From assembly GCF_963924675.1 (NCBI RefSeq), contig NC_089234.1, positions 23,861,668 to 23,925,667 of the forward strand: a stretch of 64,000 bases of DNA, in the 5' to 3' direction. Under the pieces are notes generated by a model that had not been told where the DNA came from, did not search any database, and was given only the letters and a program-made list of their open reading frames with translations. A program made the position numbers and the translations under genes. The DNA comes from Phocoena phocoena. Its lineage: Eukaryota; Chordata; Mammalia; Artiodactyla; Phocoenidae. Below, one piece after another: positions 1-11,613 of the stretch (positions are counted from its first letter, which is position 1; each line of letters begins with the position of its first letter).

Positions 1-1689
1 CTTGCCACGCTGAGGGGAAAGTTTCCTTCTCGAGAACAAAGGTAAGTCAGAGAAAAAAAGAAGAGCTGAAAGACGTAGGAAAAGAGAGCACTGCCAGCAT
101 GTTGTGAGCTCTTAGACTCGATCACGCTTGAAGTCAGGTCTTCTCTTGAATGTCACACCTAATGGCCTACAATTCCCTTTTGCTTACACGAGTTTGAGAA
201 GGGATTTTCCTAACCTCCAACCAAAACATCCCTTACTGTACACAACATATAACCATGGGTAACACTGAATCATACAGAAACGAAGTGCAGAGACAGGCTT
301 GTGTTCTGTAGGCTATGTTAGCCAGGGAATACTTCTTGGAGGCTGGTTTACCGTGCTTTGGCTAATGGCATTTTGTAGAGCACTGCAGGGAGTATCAAAA
401 GTGATCTCAATGCAGCACCTGCTAATCAGGGGCCTCACGATTTCGTGTAGGAAACAGCTGCATGCCAAACTCAACAGAAGAGCGAACAAAGTTTAAGGAG
501 GTGAAGAGTGGAGCCTAACAGAGAAGGATCCATCCTTGTGAGACAAGCGAACTTAAGGAGGACTGTGGGTTTTTTCAAATGGAGCATTTACTGAGCAACA
601 TTTTATGTGCTAGAACTTCTCACATTTACTATCTCTGTAGCTCTGTTCTCAAGAGCAACAGTAATAATAATAATAAAAGCCCTAAAGCCCATGACTGCTT
701 CCTCCAGTTTTTTCAGACTGAACTGTGCCATCTAAAAGTTCATGCTTTAACCAGTAAACTATACTACTAGAAAACTCTTATTGCCTGGTCGATCCAACCA
801 GCCTTTCTGGTTAATTTATTCTCTTTCCTACCCCTGAATCTGCGAAGACTCTTTATTTGCCTGATACGAGTCAGAAGCAGGAAACTACCTTCTTACTGTG
901 CTCATCCAAGGGAGGGCCTTTCTGCCACTGCCACCACGACTGCCTTTGTGGTGCGCTCCCCCCACCCTGCCTCTAGCTACCCACACCCCAAAGGTACAAC
1001 CATTTCATGCAGAGACCAGCAGAAGAGCAGATGGCTCTCTCAAAAAAATTCCCTTCATTACAACAAATAACCTTGATAATTACCCAGAAGTGGCAGAAAA
1101 AATATCACTAGCACAAGAGAAGCAAGACTTCATCTTTAAATGAGATGTAACCGAGTTTCTAGCACTGCATCAGAGTCATTGTTAAAAATATTGTCCTCCA
1201 AATGAGAACACCACTCTCCTGACTCCAAGAGTCAAATCAGTTCAAACACGTCTCTCCCCTGAGACGGTTTTCAAGATTATTAATAGTGTATGTGTTGTTT
1301 TGGGAAATGTTTTTTCCCCCTGCAACTCAAAATAACATTTATTTTGTGAGCTTTGAGCAGGCCATCTATCCATTCCCCACAGACACACTGAGGGGAGAGG
1401 AAAAGCAACTTTTGCCAGGGACAGCATGAAATTGGAGTGGCAGACAGGAACATCACTGCCTGCGGTCGTGGTCCACCTTCCAGACAACATGATAGAGCCC
1501 TCAGCAGCTTTCATCTTTTATGATAATAATATATATGAGGGAGCACAAAAAAAGTATGACTATTTGCAAAAATAGTTAAAATAATACAGCTATTTTTTGT
1601 TTTTCAGCAATTAGACTACAGACATGGTGCTAAGCTGATTTAGCTTTACAGTTTCTTCAGGGCTATGTTTTAGTTTTTAAAAAATCCTG
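1..1689. other. Mostly unclassified intronic DNA with one MIR relic
   Basis: No gene signal was seen. About 580-765 resembles an old MIR SINE in reverse orientation, with the size-change line 'tttatgtgctag' and later 'tctgtagctctg', and it carries a short AAT run. The rest is unique-looking sequence without recognised motifs. The short open frames here do not resemble known proteins. Confidence 0.4.
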
Positions 1690-3080
1690 TAATATTTTCT
1701 TCTTATAAAATACGTATGTAATATTTATAATATGTAACATATGAAATAAATGTAAGTTATGAAGCACAACACAAATACCTGTGATCCTACCACCAAAATT
1801 TTAAAAGTAGACCTCACCTATTGCATTGAACTATCTGTGTGCCCCCCCGAACCCCAAAGGTAACACTCACCAGAACTGGAGTTTTCCTGTCCCCTTGATT
1901 TTCAAAATAATTCTATCCCATAAGTATGTAACTCTAAACACAATATTGTTAGGCAGTATTTCTTTCTGAAATTTAAAAATGGAGTCATACTGTATGAAGC
2001 CTATTTTGATGGGATTTTTTTTCCAGCCAGGATATATTTCCAAGATCCATCCATGCATGTTGTTCGATGCAGTTTTAGTTTGTTAATTTTCATGGCTGAA
2101 TAATATTCCATTGTGTCAGTATAACACAGTTTAGTTGTCCGTTTGCCTATCAATGGATACTTGAGTTACTTCCAGCTTTTATCCTATAACAGGAAATTAT
2201 GTTCATATATTCATGCATGTGTCTCCTGGCAAGCACTTCCCCAGGGTTTACACCAGGAGTTGACTGTTCAATTGTAGGACTTGCATTTAGTTGGTGTCAA
2301 AGGTACTGCCAGCCTGTTTTCCAAAGTGGCTGTTCAAAGGTAAACTGCTATGGGGATGTACTAGGATTCCCACTGAACCTCAACCATCCTCACACTTGAA
2401 ATGACTAGGCTCCTTAGTATTGCCAGTCTTGTGGGTATTAAACAGTATCTTATTGTCATACTAATTAGCATTGCACCAATTACTAATGAGGCCAAACATT
2501 TTTTTCAAGCTTATTTTCCACTAGTGTGTCCCCTTCAATGTTAGGCCTTGTCATGTATTCTGGCAAGTATTTTGTTAATTTGCCTCTGGTTCACTTACAA
2601 ATTTGTAATATTTCTTTATGTAAAATAGATCCTGATCCTTGTACTGTCAACATCTTCTCCAAGTTTGTGGCTTATATTTTTACATTTTTGGTATCTTTAA
2701 TGAAAAACTATTCCTCGTTATTATGAACTTTAATTAATATAAGTTGAATGTATTCATTTTATGGTTAGCATTTTTGGGGTCTTAATTAAGAAACCCTTTC
2801 TTATCATAAGGTGTAAAATATAGCTTCTAGCATGTTCTTCTTAAAGGTTAATATTTTCTTTCACATTTAATTCTCAAATTCATCTGGCATTTTATTTTTG
2901 TGTATGTTAAGAAGTTCAGACCCAAATATATTTCTTTCCTCCGCATACGCAATTATCCCAGAATAGTTCATTCTATGCCCACTGTTCTGTTACACCAACT
3001 CTGGTATTAGTAATTTGCCATATGTTTTGTATGACTCTTTTCTGAGCTCTCTATTCTCTACCAACTTGTCAATGTGCCCA

Positions 3081-3131
3081 TGTTTGTGTGTGTATGTATG
3101 TGCGTGCGTGTGTGTGTGTGTGTGTGTGTGT
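3081..3131. repeat. (TG)n microsatellite
   Basis: Alternating TG with a few TATG and TGCG variants, ending in an uninterrupted TG run. It sits inside the old reverse L1. Confidence 0.95.
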
Positions 3132-3445
3132 ACAAACTGAACAGGGGTACAGAATAAAACTATAATTTTCGATATTTGCTCCACTCCAGCCCAACAACAC
3201 ACACTTTATTTCCCTTCGGGTGAATCTGGCTTATTCTTGGGCCTTTCCTGTCTTTCACGTATTAGAAAATCAACTTGATAAGTTCCTACAAGCATCTGTT
3301 GTTATTTTGATCAAGCTGTATTAAAACAAAGCAACTGCAGAGAATTGACATTTTTACTCTACTGAGGCTTCTAGTAAGTATACACGGTGTATTTTTCCAT
3401 TTAGTTTGGTTTCCTTTAATGTATTTTTTTAAAGTTTTGAAGTTT

Positions 3446-3576
3446 CGGGGGGGTGGGGGTGGGGGGGTGATGAATTGGGCGATTGGGATTGACATGTATA
3501 CACTGATGTGTATAAAATTGATAACTAATAAGGACCTGCTGTATAAAAAAATGAATAAAATTAAATTTAAAAAAAA
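3446..3576 (+). mobile_element. Short 5'-truncated LINE-1 3' end with target-site duplication
   Basis: It begins with a G-rich tract (3447-3468), then the L1 3'-UTR text 'gggattgacatgtataca' and 'ataaggacctgctgta', and ends in an A-rich tail. A perfect 21-base duplication flanks it (3425-3445 and 3577-3597; core aaagttttgaagttt), the hallmark of target-primed reverse transcription. The host is the older reverse L1. Confidence 0.85.
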
Positions 3577-4239
3577 TTTTTTAAAGTTTTGAAGTTTTCT
3601 CCATAAAGGTCTTGCACAACTTTATTCCTGTTGGAAGGCAAAACACATTACACAATGTAAGTTATGTTTTTATTTATGTTTCCGAACTGATTATTGCTGA
3701 GGAATAAAAATCCATTTGATATTGCTAAGCTTTATTAAGTTTAATGAACTGTCTGTAGTTTCTTTTGAGTCTTATATGTAGAGAATCATATCAACAGAGG
3801 ATAACTCTTTTTTCTTTTTCTTATCTTATTATGATGGTTAAGATTCCCAGTGCAACACTGACTCAAAGCTATAGTAGTAGGTATCTTTGTCTTACTCTTG
3901 ATTTTAAAAGAAATGTTTTTAATGTTTAACAATTTAAAATAATATCCATTGTATTGCTCATTGATAATACTTATCATGCTGAGGAAGCACTCATCTTCCC
4001 CTCATTTGCTAAGGATTTTTGTTTATTTGTTCATTTTGTTTCTTGTTTTTGCTTTGTAAATCACGAATGGGTGTTGAATTCTATTCAAGAATTTTCATGA
4101 ATCAATTGAGATGTTAATGTCATTTTTCTCCTTAAACCTTTAATATAGTGAATTTCATTTTTACATGTTTTTAACATTTAATGATCTTGCATCCTAGAAA
4201 TAAATGAAACTGTATCATAACGTATTCCCTTTTGCACAC

Positions 4240-4430
4240 ACTGCTGGATTCAGTTTATCTCACTGAATCTTCACGTTATGAAGCAGGTGCTTTACAATCT
4301 CCTTACAGAGTGTCATTTAGTAGTGATGTGACCAAGGGTAAAGGTAGAACTTGACCTCAGGCCTGTCTGACCCCAAACTCCAAGATTTTAACCACCTGCC
4401 ATAGCTCTCTGGATGCTCTGAAGTCAAAAA
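4240..4430 (-). repeat. MIR SINE relic, reverse orientation
   Basis: 'atctcactgaatcttcacgt', 'gtgatgtgaccaagggta' and 'tctgaccccaaactccaag' match the order of a reversed MIR core. Old and diverged. Confidence 0.6.
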
Positions 4431-5400
4431 CTCGTGAGAGTGCCTCGACATACATTTGTATAGTGTCCACTAGTCTAGTTTTTTGCTCTTGAGACAGTAA
4501 AATCCAACAGGCTAATTTAATTAAACTTGACTGGTAGACCTTGAAAGTCAACCTTTTAGATGTGTGAGTATAACGGGAGGAAAGGATGACTGAACTGCTG
4601 GCACTGACACACTCCAAGACCAGAGGGAAAGAGCATAAGCGCAGACTGAAATGTCTCTTAGGTCTATCAGAGGGAGTGACTTGAAGTTTATCAGGTTACC
4701 ATCTTAATGGGAGGGGAGGGACCTCCTCACCTCCTTTCCATCTAGATTTCTGAATCTATCAAATCTATTTACCCAAGTCCACCTCCACATATTTCACACT
4801 TTCTCATCAGAACCTTTACCATTGTCAACCATTCAATATTTAACTTTAGACTGAAAAGATATTCACTGGGAAAAAAAATGGCAAGCTCTCACCGAACCAT
4901 CCAATGTCCAAAAGTTCATTCAGACTTCCCCTTAAGCATGGTTTTCCTTCACTTTGAACACAGATGTTTTTCTCAACCTACTCCAGTTTCTCCACATCCT
5001 TTTCTAAATTCAGTCACTAGAACCAAACATCACAGAGAACTCAAATGAACAGGGGAGAACCTAGGCCTAGGGGGTCAAAAGTTTTGGGAAACTCAAGAAT
5101 GGGTGTAATGTGGCTCCATCCCTTCTGTGCTGTTAAAATCCTGCCCACATTCAAGAGATCACATTCTAGATATTAATGGTATGCTGGAGACCCACAGTAC
5201 TGGCTGGAGCCCCTGCTTTGGAACTTTGCTTCTCTCAAATACCACTGTCTTGATGAGACCTCTTCTGACCTCTCTAAGTTGTAACTCTCCCATCCTGGAT
5301 CTCCCTATCCTTTCTCGTGTTATTTTCCTTATAGCACTTATGACAATAATTAACAACATATGTTATTATTAGACCAACTCTGACAGTAGTTAGCCAACTA
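4431..5400. other. Unclassified DNA ending in an L2 fragment
   Basis: 4431-5230 shows no recognisable feature. About 5235-5372 reads like the forward L2 3' region ('gacctctctaagttgtaac', 'ttttccttatagcactta'). No gene evidence. Confidence 0.4.
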
Positions 5401-5592
5401 CAATTGGCCCTTGAACAATGCAGGTTTGAAATGCCCAGATCCACTTACACGCAGATATTTTTCAATAGTAAATACTACAGGGCTCCATGGTCAGTGGTTG
5501 GTTGAATCCATGGATACAGAGGAACCAAGGATACAGAGGGCTGACTATAAATTATAGATGGATTAACCCCCACGTTGTTCAAGGGTCAACTG
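5401..5592. mobile_element. Tigger/MER8-like DNA transposon MITE, both ends intact
   Basis: The 192-base element starts CAATTGGCCCTTGAACAATG and its other end, read in reverse, starts CAGTTGACCCTTGAACAACG, matching at 17 of 20 positions. It is flanked on both sides by TA (5399-5400 and 5593-5594), the pogo/Tigger target duplication. It has no coding capacity. Confidence 0.85.
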
Positions 5593-5657
5593 TATATCAA
5601 GAGTTGACCAACTATATAAACCAACTACAATAATAAATGTCATAACACTTTATTTTT

Positions 5658-5879
5658 TTTTAATTTTATATATATATATTTTTTTTGCGATACGCGGGCC
5701 TCTCACTGCCGTGGCCTCCCCCGTTGCAGAGCACAGGCTCCGGATGCACAGGCCCAGCGGCCATGGCTCACGGGCCCAGCCGCTCCGCGGCATGTGGGAC
5801 CTTCCCGGACCGGGGCACGAACCCACGTACCCTGCATCGGCGGGCGGACTCTCAACCACTGCGCCACCAGGGAAGCCCT
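5658..5879 (-). mobile_element. CHR-type cetacean SINE, reverse orientation
   Basis: This is a full-length tRNA-derived SINE. Read in reverse it begins gggcttccctggtggcgca and ends at gcgtatcgc plus an A/T tail. Flanking duplications ataacactttattttt lie at 5642-5657 and 5880-5895. Apparent open frames inside are an artefact of the GC-rich SINE. Confidence 0.95.
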
Positions 5880-5895
5880 ATAACACTTTATTTTT

Positions 5896-6980
5896 AATTT
5901 GACACACATGGCAAGTTTCATGATGGGAGAAATTTTTGCCTGGTTTTTGTTTGTCTGTTTATTCCTTAATGTACCCAGGTTCCTAGAGCACTGCCTGGGA
6001 CATAGTCAGTGTGCCATGAATATTGATGGAAAGATGAAAGGAAACTGGAACGGAGGGATCCAAAGAACAACAGCAATCACACTGTGGTATAGTCATCAGG
6101 CCAGATGTCCAAAATGTACAGTGTCAACTCTAAAGTAGGTTTATTTTCTCTCACTTGCCCTTCCCCCTTTTTCCAGCTACCACTCCTCCTCCTGAAATGA
6201 AGAAATCCTCTAACAGCATCTCATGCATGTACCAGTTCTGCTCATCCATCTCCGTACCTGTGTGGCCACCCTAGATGTTTTTTGTGCCACTTGTCACCAC
6301 AAAAGCTCTAGCCAACACTCTGTCTGGGCCAAGGCAGCCATAACCCCCAGCATCTCCCTGGAGACTCACCCTGACCCTAGCCTCCCCTTGTTGTTCTCTT
6401 AGAAGGGTTTAAACATCAGAAAGGTACCACAGAAAGAAAAAAAGAGAAAGTGTACTTCCAAGAGAAAGATTTTTCATTTAAATGCACATTATTGTGTGAT
6501 GTATCCCTTTAATTAAAGCGTGTGTCTGGGTGCATCGGCTGGTATTACAATGCAGTTCCTCATGCTTATTGAATGCAAGAGTAGCTGGGGCACTGCAGTG
6601 GAAACTCACACATTAGCTAGAGTACAGCTTAAAGCTATAGTTCCCTGATCTTTTGAGCTTCTAAGAGGCAGATAATCTTCAGGGTTAGCGTCCCAGTGTG
6701 ATGAGATGCCCTCAACAAATTTACAGAGGTCTCGTATGAAAAAACAATGTTTTTTCCCAAAAACCTTGTTTGGCTTGTCTTGCTGTCTCACCCAGATTGC
6801 ATCTTTCACCTCTAGAAGAAACACAGAACCAGGCAAAGGAAGGGCAGATGCTAGAAACTTTCCACCATCTTCAGAAGATCGTATAGGGAAGTAGAATTAT
6901 TGACACTCCCTGCCATTTCGTGTTACTTTATGGTTTACAGAGAACTCCTCCTAAGTGGCTTGGGCAGTGTCACTACTTCC
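5896..6980. other. Unclassified DNA with an L2 3' fragment
   Basis: About 5940-6030 matches the L2 3' end ('gagcactgcctgggacata'). The remainder has no recognised repeat, splice-bounded exon or promoter. Confidence 0.4.
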
Positions 6981-6984
6981 CATA

Positions 6985-7215
6985 CTGATTTAGGAACTAA
7001 AAGGGTAAAGGACAAATAAGGTACCCAAGTTGCACAGAAAACAGCAGAGATGTGCCAGACCCATACCTCTGACTCCAAGGCCAGTGCTCTTTCCACCACC
7101 ACAGAGCTGGCAATAAGGTCTCTGCTGTGATTCTGCCATGAGTTATGACCGACTTTAGAACAAATCCTGGAAGCTCTCTGGGTTTTAGTCTCTTCATCTG
7201 TCAACAGAGGGGACA
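6985..7215. repeat. Two abutting MIR relics, opposite orientations
   Basis: 6985-7110 reads as reverse MIR ('ctctgactccaaggccagtg', then 'ctctttccacca'). 7130-7215 reads as forward MIR ('gggttttagtctcttcatct'). Both are old. Confidence 0.6.
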
Positions 7216-9129
7216 TTTCAACATCCCTTTAATTCTTAAATTCCGATAGTCTCTTAAATATGCTTTCATAAGCTGAGAAATGGGAAACCAGAGAAGAAGG
7301 GGTTTTATTTCATGATCACTGGGGAGGATGGTTCGTTTTCTTCCTAGCGAGGGCCCTGTAACACCATGAAAAAAAGGTAGCATTTCCTTCGGTATCACTC
7401 CTGTTTTTTTCTCAAACATATTGAGAAAAAAATGTCATCCTAACATATCAGATTGTTAAAAATCAATTATTAGTTAATAACCCCAACAGATCAACTGTTT
7501 TCATTTCCTCATGATCTCTGCCAGGTCTTTTTCAACATACATCTATACATTTCCATGCTGATATACCATTCCACTTCCATTTTCACAAGGAAGAAGGTCT
7601 ATCTTTCTGTTCTTCTTCTGAGCAAATATTGTACCTCCAGAATACTTCTTCTCTCCACCTTTATCGTGAGCTTCTTGAGGGCAGAGACCCTAAATAACAC
7701 ATCTTTGGATGTGCCTCGGCATTTATTGTTTACTGCTAGTAGCATTAAAAGCCTTAACAGACATTTATATTTATGTTCCTCTGCTTCTTGAATTTGTCCT
7801 TCCACAGTTAAAGCTCTGCTTTCTTTTCCAGATTCTCTTAATAAAATCAATTTCTCATTTTGGTTCTGGCCTTCACTAGTTCTCAGTATAGAGGCAAATC
7901 ACATACTTCTCTATGACCTGTTTTTAATTCTTCAATTTCCAAATTAAAAAAAAAATAATAATCACCAACTCACCAGAAAATTGTGCGACAAAAAGCACAC
8001 TGAAGCACTGAGCACAATATCTGGTATACAGCAGGGGCTCAATAAATATGTGTTAGACATGAGAATATAAAACAACACGTGTCTATGTTCATACTTCCCC
8101 TTAGAGTTCAAGGGAAAAAAAGAAGAAGAAAAAACTATGCAGCCAAACTTGACTCGATCCTACTTTCTCAAGACTACTCACCATTGCTCTGTCAGTAACT
8201 TTCAATAAGATGGACAGCATCCTCTAAAAACACGCTGGCTATGAAGTGCTCACCACCAGCCTCTTCTGATGACTCAAATGCAACAAAGACCATAATTCAG
8301 ATACCGAAGGACAGTTCAAAGCCACATCAGAGGGACAGATGCACCCATTATGATATTACAGCCTTCAAGTTGAGTCAGGTTAGAATATATTTCCTTGAAC
8401 AGGACTGATGATGGGAAAAAAAATATCCCTCCATGGGGAATTTCTACTAGACATCAGGGAAATGCAGACCTTTGTTCAAGAACTGATTATTCGGTATTTA
8501 GTATGTGCTGGGCACTAGGGATTCACAAAAGAAAAGACAAGTTGTCTTCTCCACTGTACTCACAGTCTGTACAAAAAAGGGGTGGTTATAATACAAAGTG
8601 GTAGATACTAAGATGAAGATGTGTCTGTGCAAAAACAGGAAGGAACCTGAGACTGCCTAGTAGAGATGAAAAAGGCTTGTCAGAGGTACTTGAGCTGAGT
8701 GAGAATTTGCCAAACAGAAACCAAACTGCGTAACCAGAACCATTCTTCGCCAGCGATTTTTCTGTTCTTTCTTCCCCATTCCTCTCCAGCAACACCATTT
8801 CTTTTTCCCATCTTTTAGGCCAACCTTAAGGTTCTTCTTCTCAGCGACATAGCCAATCATCCCAGCCCAAAGAGATTTCTTCCCTCGAAGGAGATCTCCA
8901 TTTGCCTGGATTTTCACCTGCTAACTTGATTTCAAATTTATGTCCTTCTACCTCCTGAGCTCTTTGAGTGCAAGGCCTGTGCCTGGGGTAGCTCAGCATT
9001 TTATATCCAGCACTAAAAACCCTGCCTGGTACCTAGTAAGCCCTTCTATAAATAGACAAGCAATGAACAATCATCCTGACAATTGTTCATGTCATGAATG
9101 GATCTTATGCCCTGATTCTGGGGGCTCAG
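7216..9129. repeat. Unclassified DNA with several L2 fragments
   Basis: L2-like pieces: about 7590-7770 forward ('tgagcttcttgagggcagag'), 7980-8065 forward 3' end ('gctcaataaatatgtgtta'), 8485-8700 reverse ('tatgtgctgggcactaggga'), and 8940-9065 forward ('tgagctctttgagtgcaag'). Between them there is no recognised feature. Confidence 0.55.
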
Positions 9130-9400
9130 CAAACATGGTCTGCAATTATGGCACTGAGAGTCAGGCAGGTGGTTTTGAATCCAGCTTCTGCTACTTCACT
9201 CACTGCCCCCATCCTCACAAACTCCCACTCAGACGCTCACCTTGGAAAGTTACTGATACTCTCTAGGCCTCCACTGCCTCATATCTGTTTCTTTCTTTCT
9301 TCGGAGGGGTGTAAGGGGTAGGTATAACAATGGTACTTTTCTAACAGTGTTATAAAAATTAAATGAGATTCCCAATGTAAAATTTTGATACAGTGTACTA
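9130..9400 (+). repeat. MIR SINE relic
   Basis: 'gttttgaatccagcttctgc', 'ctctaggcctccactgcctc' and 'ataaaaattaaatgagatt' occur in the MIR order. Diverged. Confidence 0.65.
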
Positions 9401-9430
9401 CTGGCATCGCCTAGTACTGTTAATTACTGG

Positions 9431-9431
9431 T

Positions 9432-9471
<40 letters not shown>
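9431..9471. repeat. (TG)n microsatellite
   Basis: About 20 TG units with a single TATG variant near the start. Confidence 0.95.
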
Positions 9472-9473
<2 letters not shown>

Positions 9474-10489
9474 CACCTCTGATAGATGACCCAGACTCTG
9501 GAGAACAGAAATTATATTACATATTTCTTTGCATCTCTCATAACACCCAACACAGGCCTGTATAGAAAGTAATTCCTAATAAATATTAATTAACCAACTG
9601 GTTAAAAAGCAGGGGAGAAAATGGAGAGGTCAGGATTTGTCTTTCCAACTCCCTTCCTGCCTGACTGGCTCCACATGTGCAGCAGGGGCTCCCTCTCCTG
9701 CGACTTCAGCTGTTGGACGCTGCCCCTGGACCACTTCAGCTTTACTCCGGGAATTCATGGTGTGCTTGTTCCTTCAGGCTCAGGGGTTTAACATCTTCCG
9801 ACTGCAGCTTCCTAGTACTGCTGGCTCTCAGGGCCTTGTCATGCTCTGCTGCTCCCCTCAACCCTGCACACCCCTCTGAAAAGAGTCCCTTCACTCAGTT
9901 CGCATGGAATTCTAGCTAAGGCCAACCCTCTCCTCCGGGCCTGGATGCTGCCCGGTACAAGGTCACCATCCTGCTCTGGCGCCAGCCCCTCCCGTCTTCC
10001 TGCACAGCCCAGGCTGTCAGGCAGCCCGCTGCACTGTGCCCACTCTGATTTTACAGCCATCCACAGTCTCATAAAAATCAATGGAACAAAAACCCAGAGA
10101 ATCCTTATCACACCTGAGAAATTTCCCATAACTGCCCTGAAATTGCCCTGGATTTCCTGTGGTAAAACTTAAAGAGATGGAAAAAAAAAAAAAAAAGAAG
10201 AAAGAAGAGGGTTTGACATCCAGGTGTAAACAAGTGGTAATTCCCGTCTTTTCTGTGACTGGATGAGAAATGAAGTGTCCGGGAGGAGCTCAGGCTGTCT
10301 GAAGACAGAAAGAACACCTAATGCGCCCCCTGTTCTGAGGGCTGCACTGTTTGCAGAAACATTTTCCAAACCCCAGCTCCCAACTGCTCGGGAGGGAGCC
10401 CACAGCATCAATCAAAGCCTGGTCAGGAGAATCAGTGAGGGGGGACTGGCGCCCACCCTGAGCTCCTGTCTCCACACACTTGTGCTAGG
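9472..10489. other. L2 3' fragment followed by unclassified, GC-richer DNA
   Basis: 9490-9600 is L2-like ('tcctaataaatattaatt'). 9600-10480 is somewhat richer in G and C, with long open frames on both strands. None resembles a known protein, and there is no splice or promoter support. An A-run lies at 10181-10196. It may hold an unrecognised old LTR. Confidence 0.35.
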
Positions 10490-10660
10490 ATGCCAGGTAA
10501 GCAAAATTAATGACAAGTGGTTTGTACAGTTTCTGTAAACATATTAACACCTCGCTCTGCACATTTATCTGACATTAAGTGATTAACCAGTTGCATAAGC
10601 TAATATATACACGACTTGCACTCGTGCAATGCAAATTAGGCCCCATTTATCACAGAATCA
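10490..10660. promoter_or_regulatory. Candidate conserved non-coding element with POU/homeobox-like sites
   Basis: A repeat-free AT-rich stretch holds an octamer-like ATGCAAAT (within 'caatgcaaattagg' near 10627), TTGCATAA near 10592, and several TTAA/TTAATG homeobox-like cores. It is surrounded by old repeats. Function is only inferred from motif content; conservation was not tested. Confidence 0.3.
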
Positions 10661-11400
10661 GAGAATTTGGAGAAGGAAACAGTCCAAGGACATTCTCGTC
10701 CAACCTCCACATGTTGTAGGTGAGGAAACTAAAGCAGAGAAGGGGAGTGATGTGGCCACGGTGGGGAAAAGCAAGGGGTAAGAGCTCCTTTCTCCACTAA
10801 GTCCTTTTCCTGCTCTATTTTGCTGTTTTCTACTCACAAGGGAAACAAGGTACCCACCTCTCCCAGATTCTTAAAGAGAATAAAAATTTGACTTTTTCTA
10901 ACTTCCTTGAAGGCCAGAGTAATAACAACTAACATTTTCTCAGTTTCCACTCTATGCCAGGCAGATGCTAAGATCTTTGCAGAGTAAATGACTAAATACC
11001 CCGACATCACTATGAGATTGATGCCCTTGTTAGGAATTATAATAAAGACTGAGAGCAAGATTCCTGATCCTGGGTTCACATCCAGCTCCATGAAAGGGCT
11101 GCAGGACTTTTCTGTCCCTGCTTCTACATCTATGAAATGGGGATGATAATAGCATTTATCTCCTAGGGTGATTGTAAGATTAAGTCATAATCAAATAAAG
11201 CAGTTACCATGGTGCCTAAAACATAGTGAGCACCCTGTAAGATGTTCCCTATTTTCTTGTTAATTATATTCCATATTTTGTAGATAAAGGAAGAAAGGCA
11301 GAGAGATATTTTTTAAACGTGCTCAAGAGCACACACAGACTCACAGCTGCTAAAGGACAGAGCCGGGTTCCAGCCCAGGCTTTCTGATTCCAGCGCCAAC
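10661..11400. repeat. Cluster of MIR relics
   Basis: Four MIR-like pieces: 10690-10760 reverse ('gtaggtgaggaaactaaag'), 10920-11040 reverse ('ctatgccaggcagatgctaa'), 11050-11240 forward ('tctatgaaatggggatgata'), 11280-11400 reverse ('gacagagccgggttccagcc'). All are old. Confidence 0.65.
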
Positions 11401-11416
11401 ATACCTTTTCACTGAT

Positions 11417-11613
11417 GCTGTCCAGTAGAATGTTCTATGATGGTGGAAGTGGGCTACAGGCATACTAACCAATACGATGATATCAGCTGCATGTAGCTAC
11501 TGAGCACGTGAAATGTGGCTACGGCAGCTGGGGAATGGGGTTTTTATCTTATTTATTTGTAATTAATTTAATTTATAGCCCCACGTGACTAGTGGCTACT
11601 GTATCGGACAGCT
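11417..11613. mobile_element. hAT (Charlie)-like MITE
   Basis: It begins 'gctgtccagtagaa' and ends 'ctactgtatcggacagc', imperfect inverted ends of a known hAT MITE type. Inside are 'gagcacgtgaaatgtggcta' and 'gactagtggctactg'. No clear 8-base duplication was seen. Confidence 0.65.

Larger units (their letters stand above)
1690..4180 (-). mobile_element. Old LINE-1 3' region, reverse orientation
   Basis: Phrases typical of reverse-complement mammalian L1 ORF2 occur in order: 'ggctgaataatattccattgtg' type text near 2092, 'ttttccaaagtggctgt' near 2318, 'cttgtgggtatt' near 2429, and the 'tatctttgtcttactcttgatttt' type text near 3880. The copy is heavily diverged and has many stops. It is interrupted by a short younger L1 piece at 3446-3576 and a TG microsatellite near 3.1 kb. 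Confidence 0.8.
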
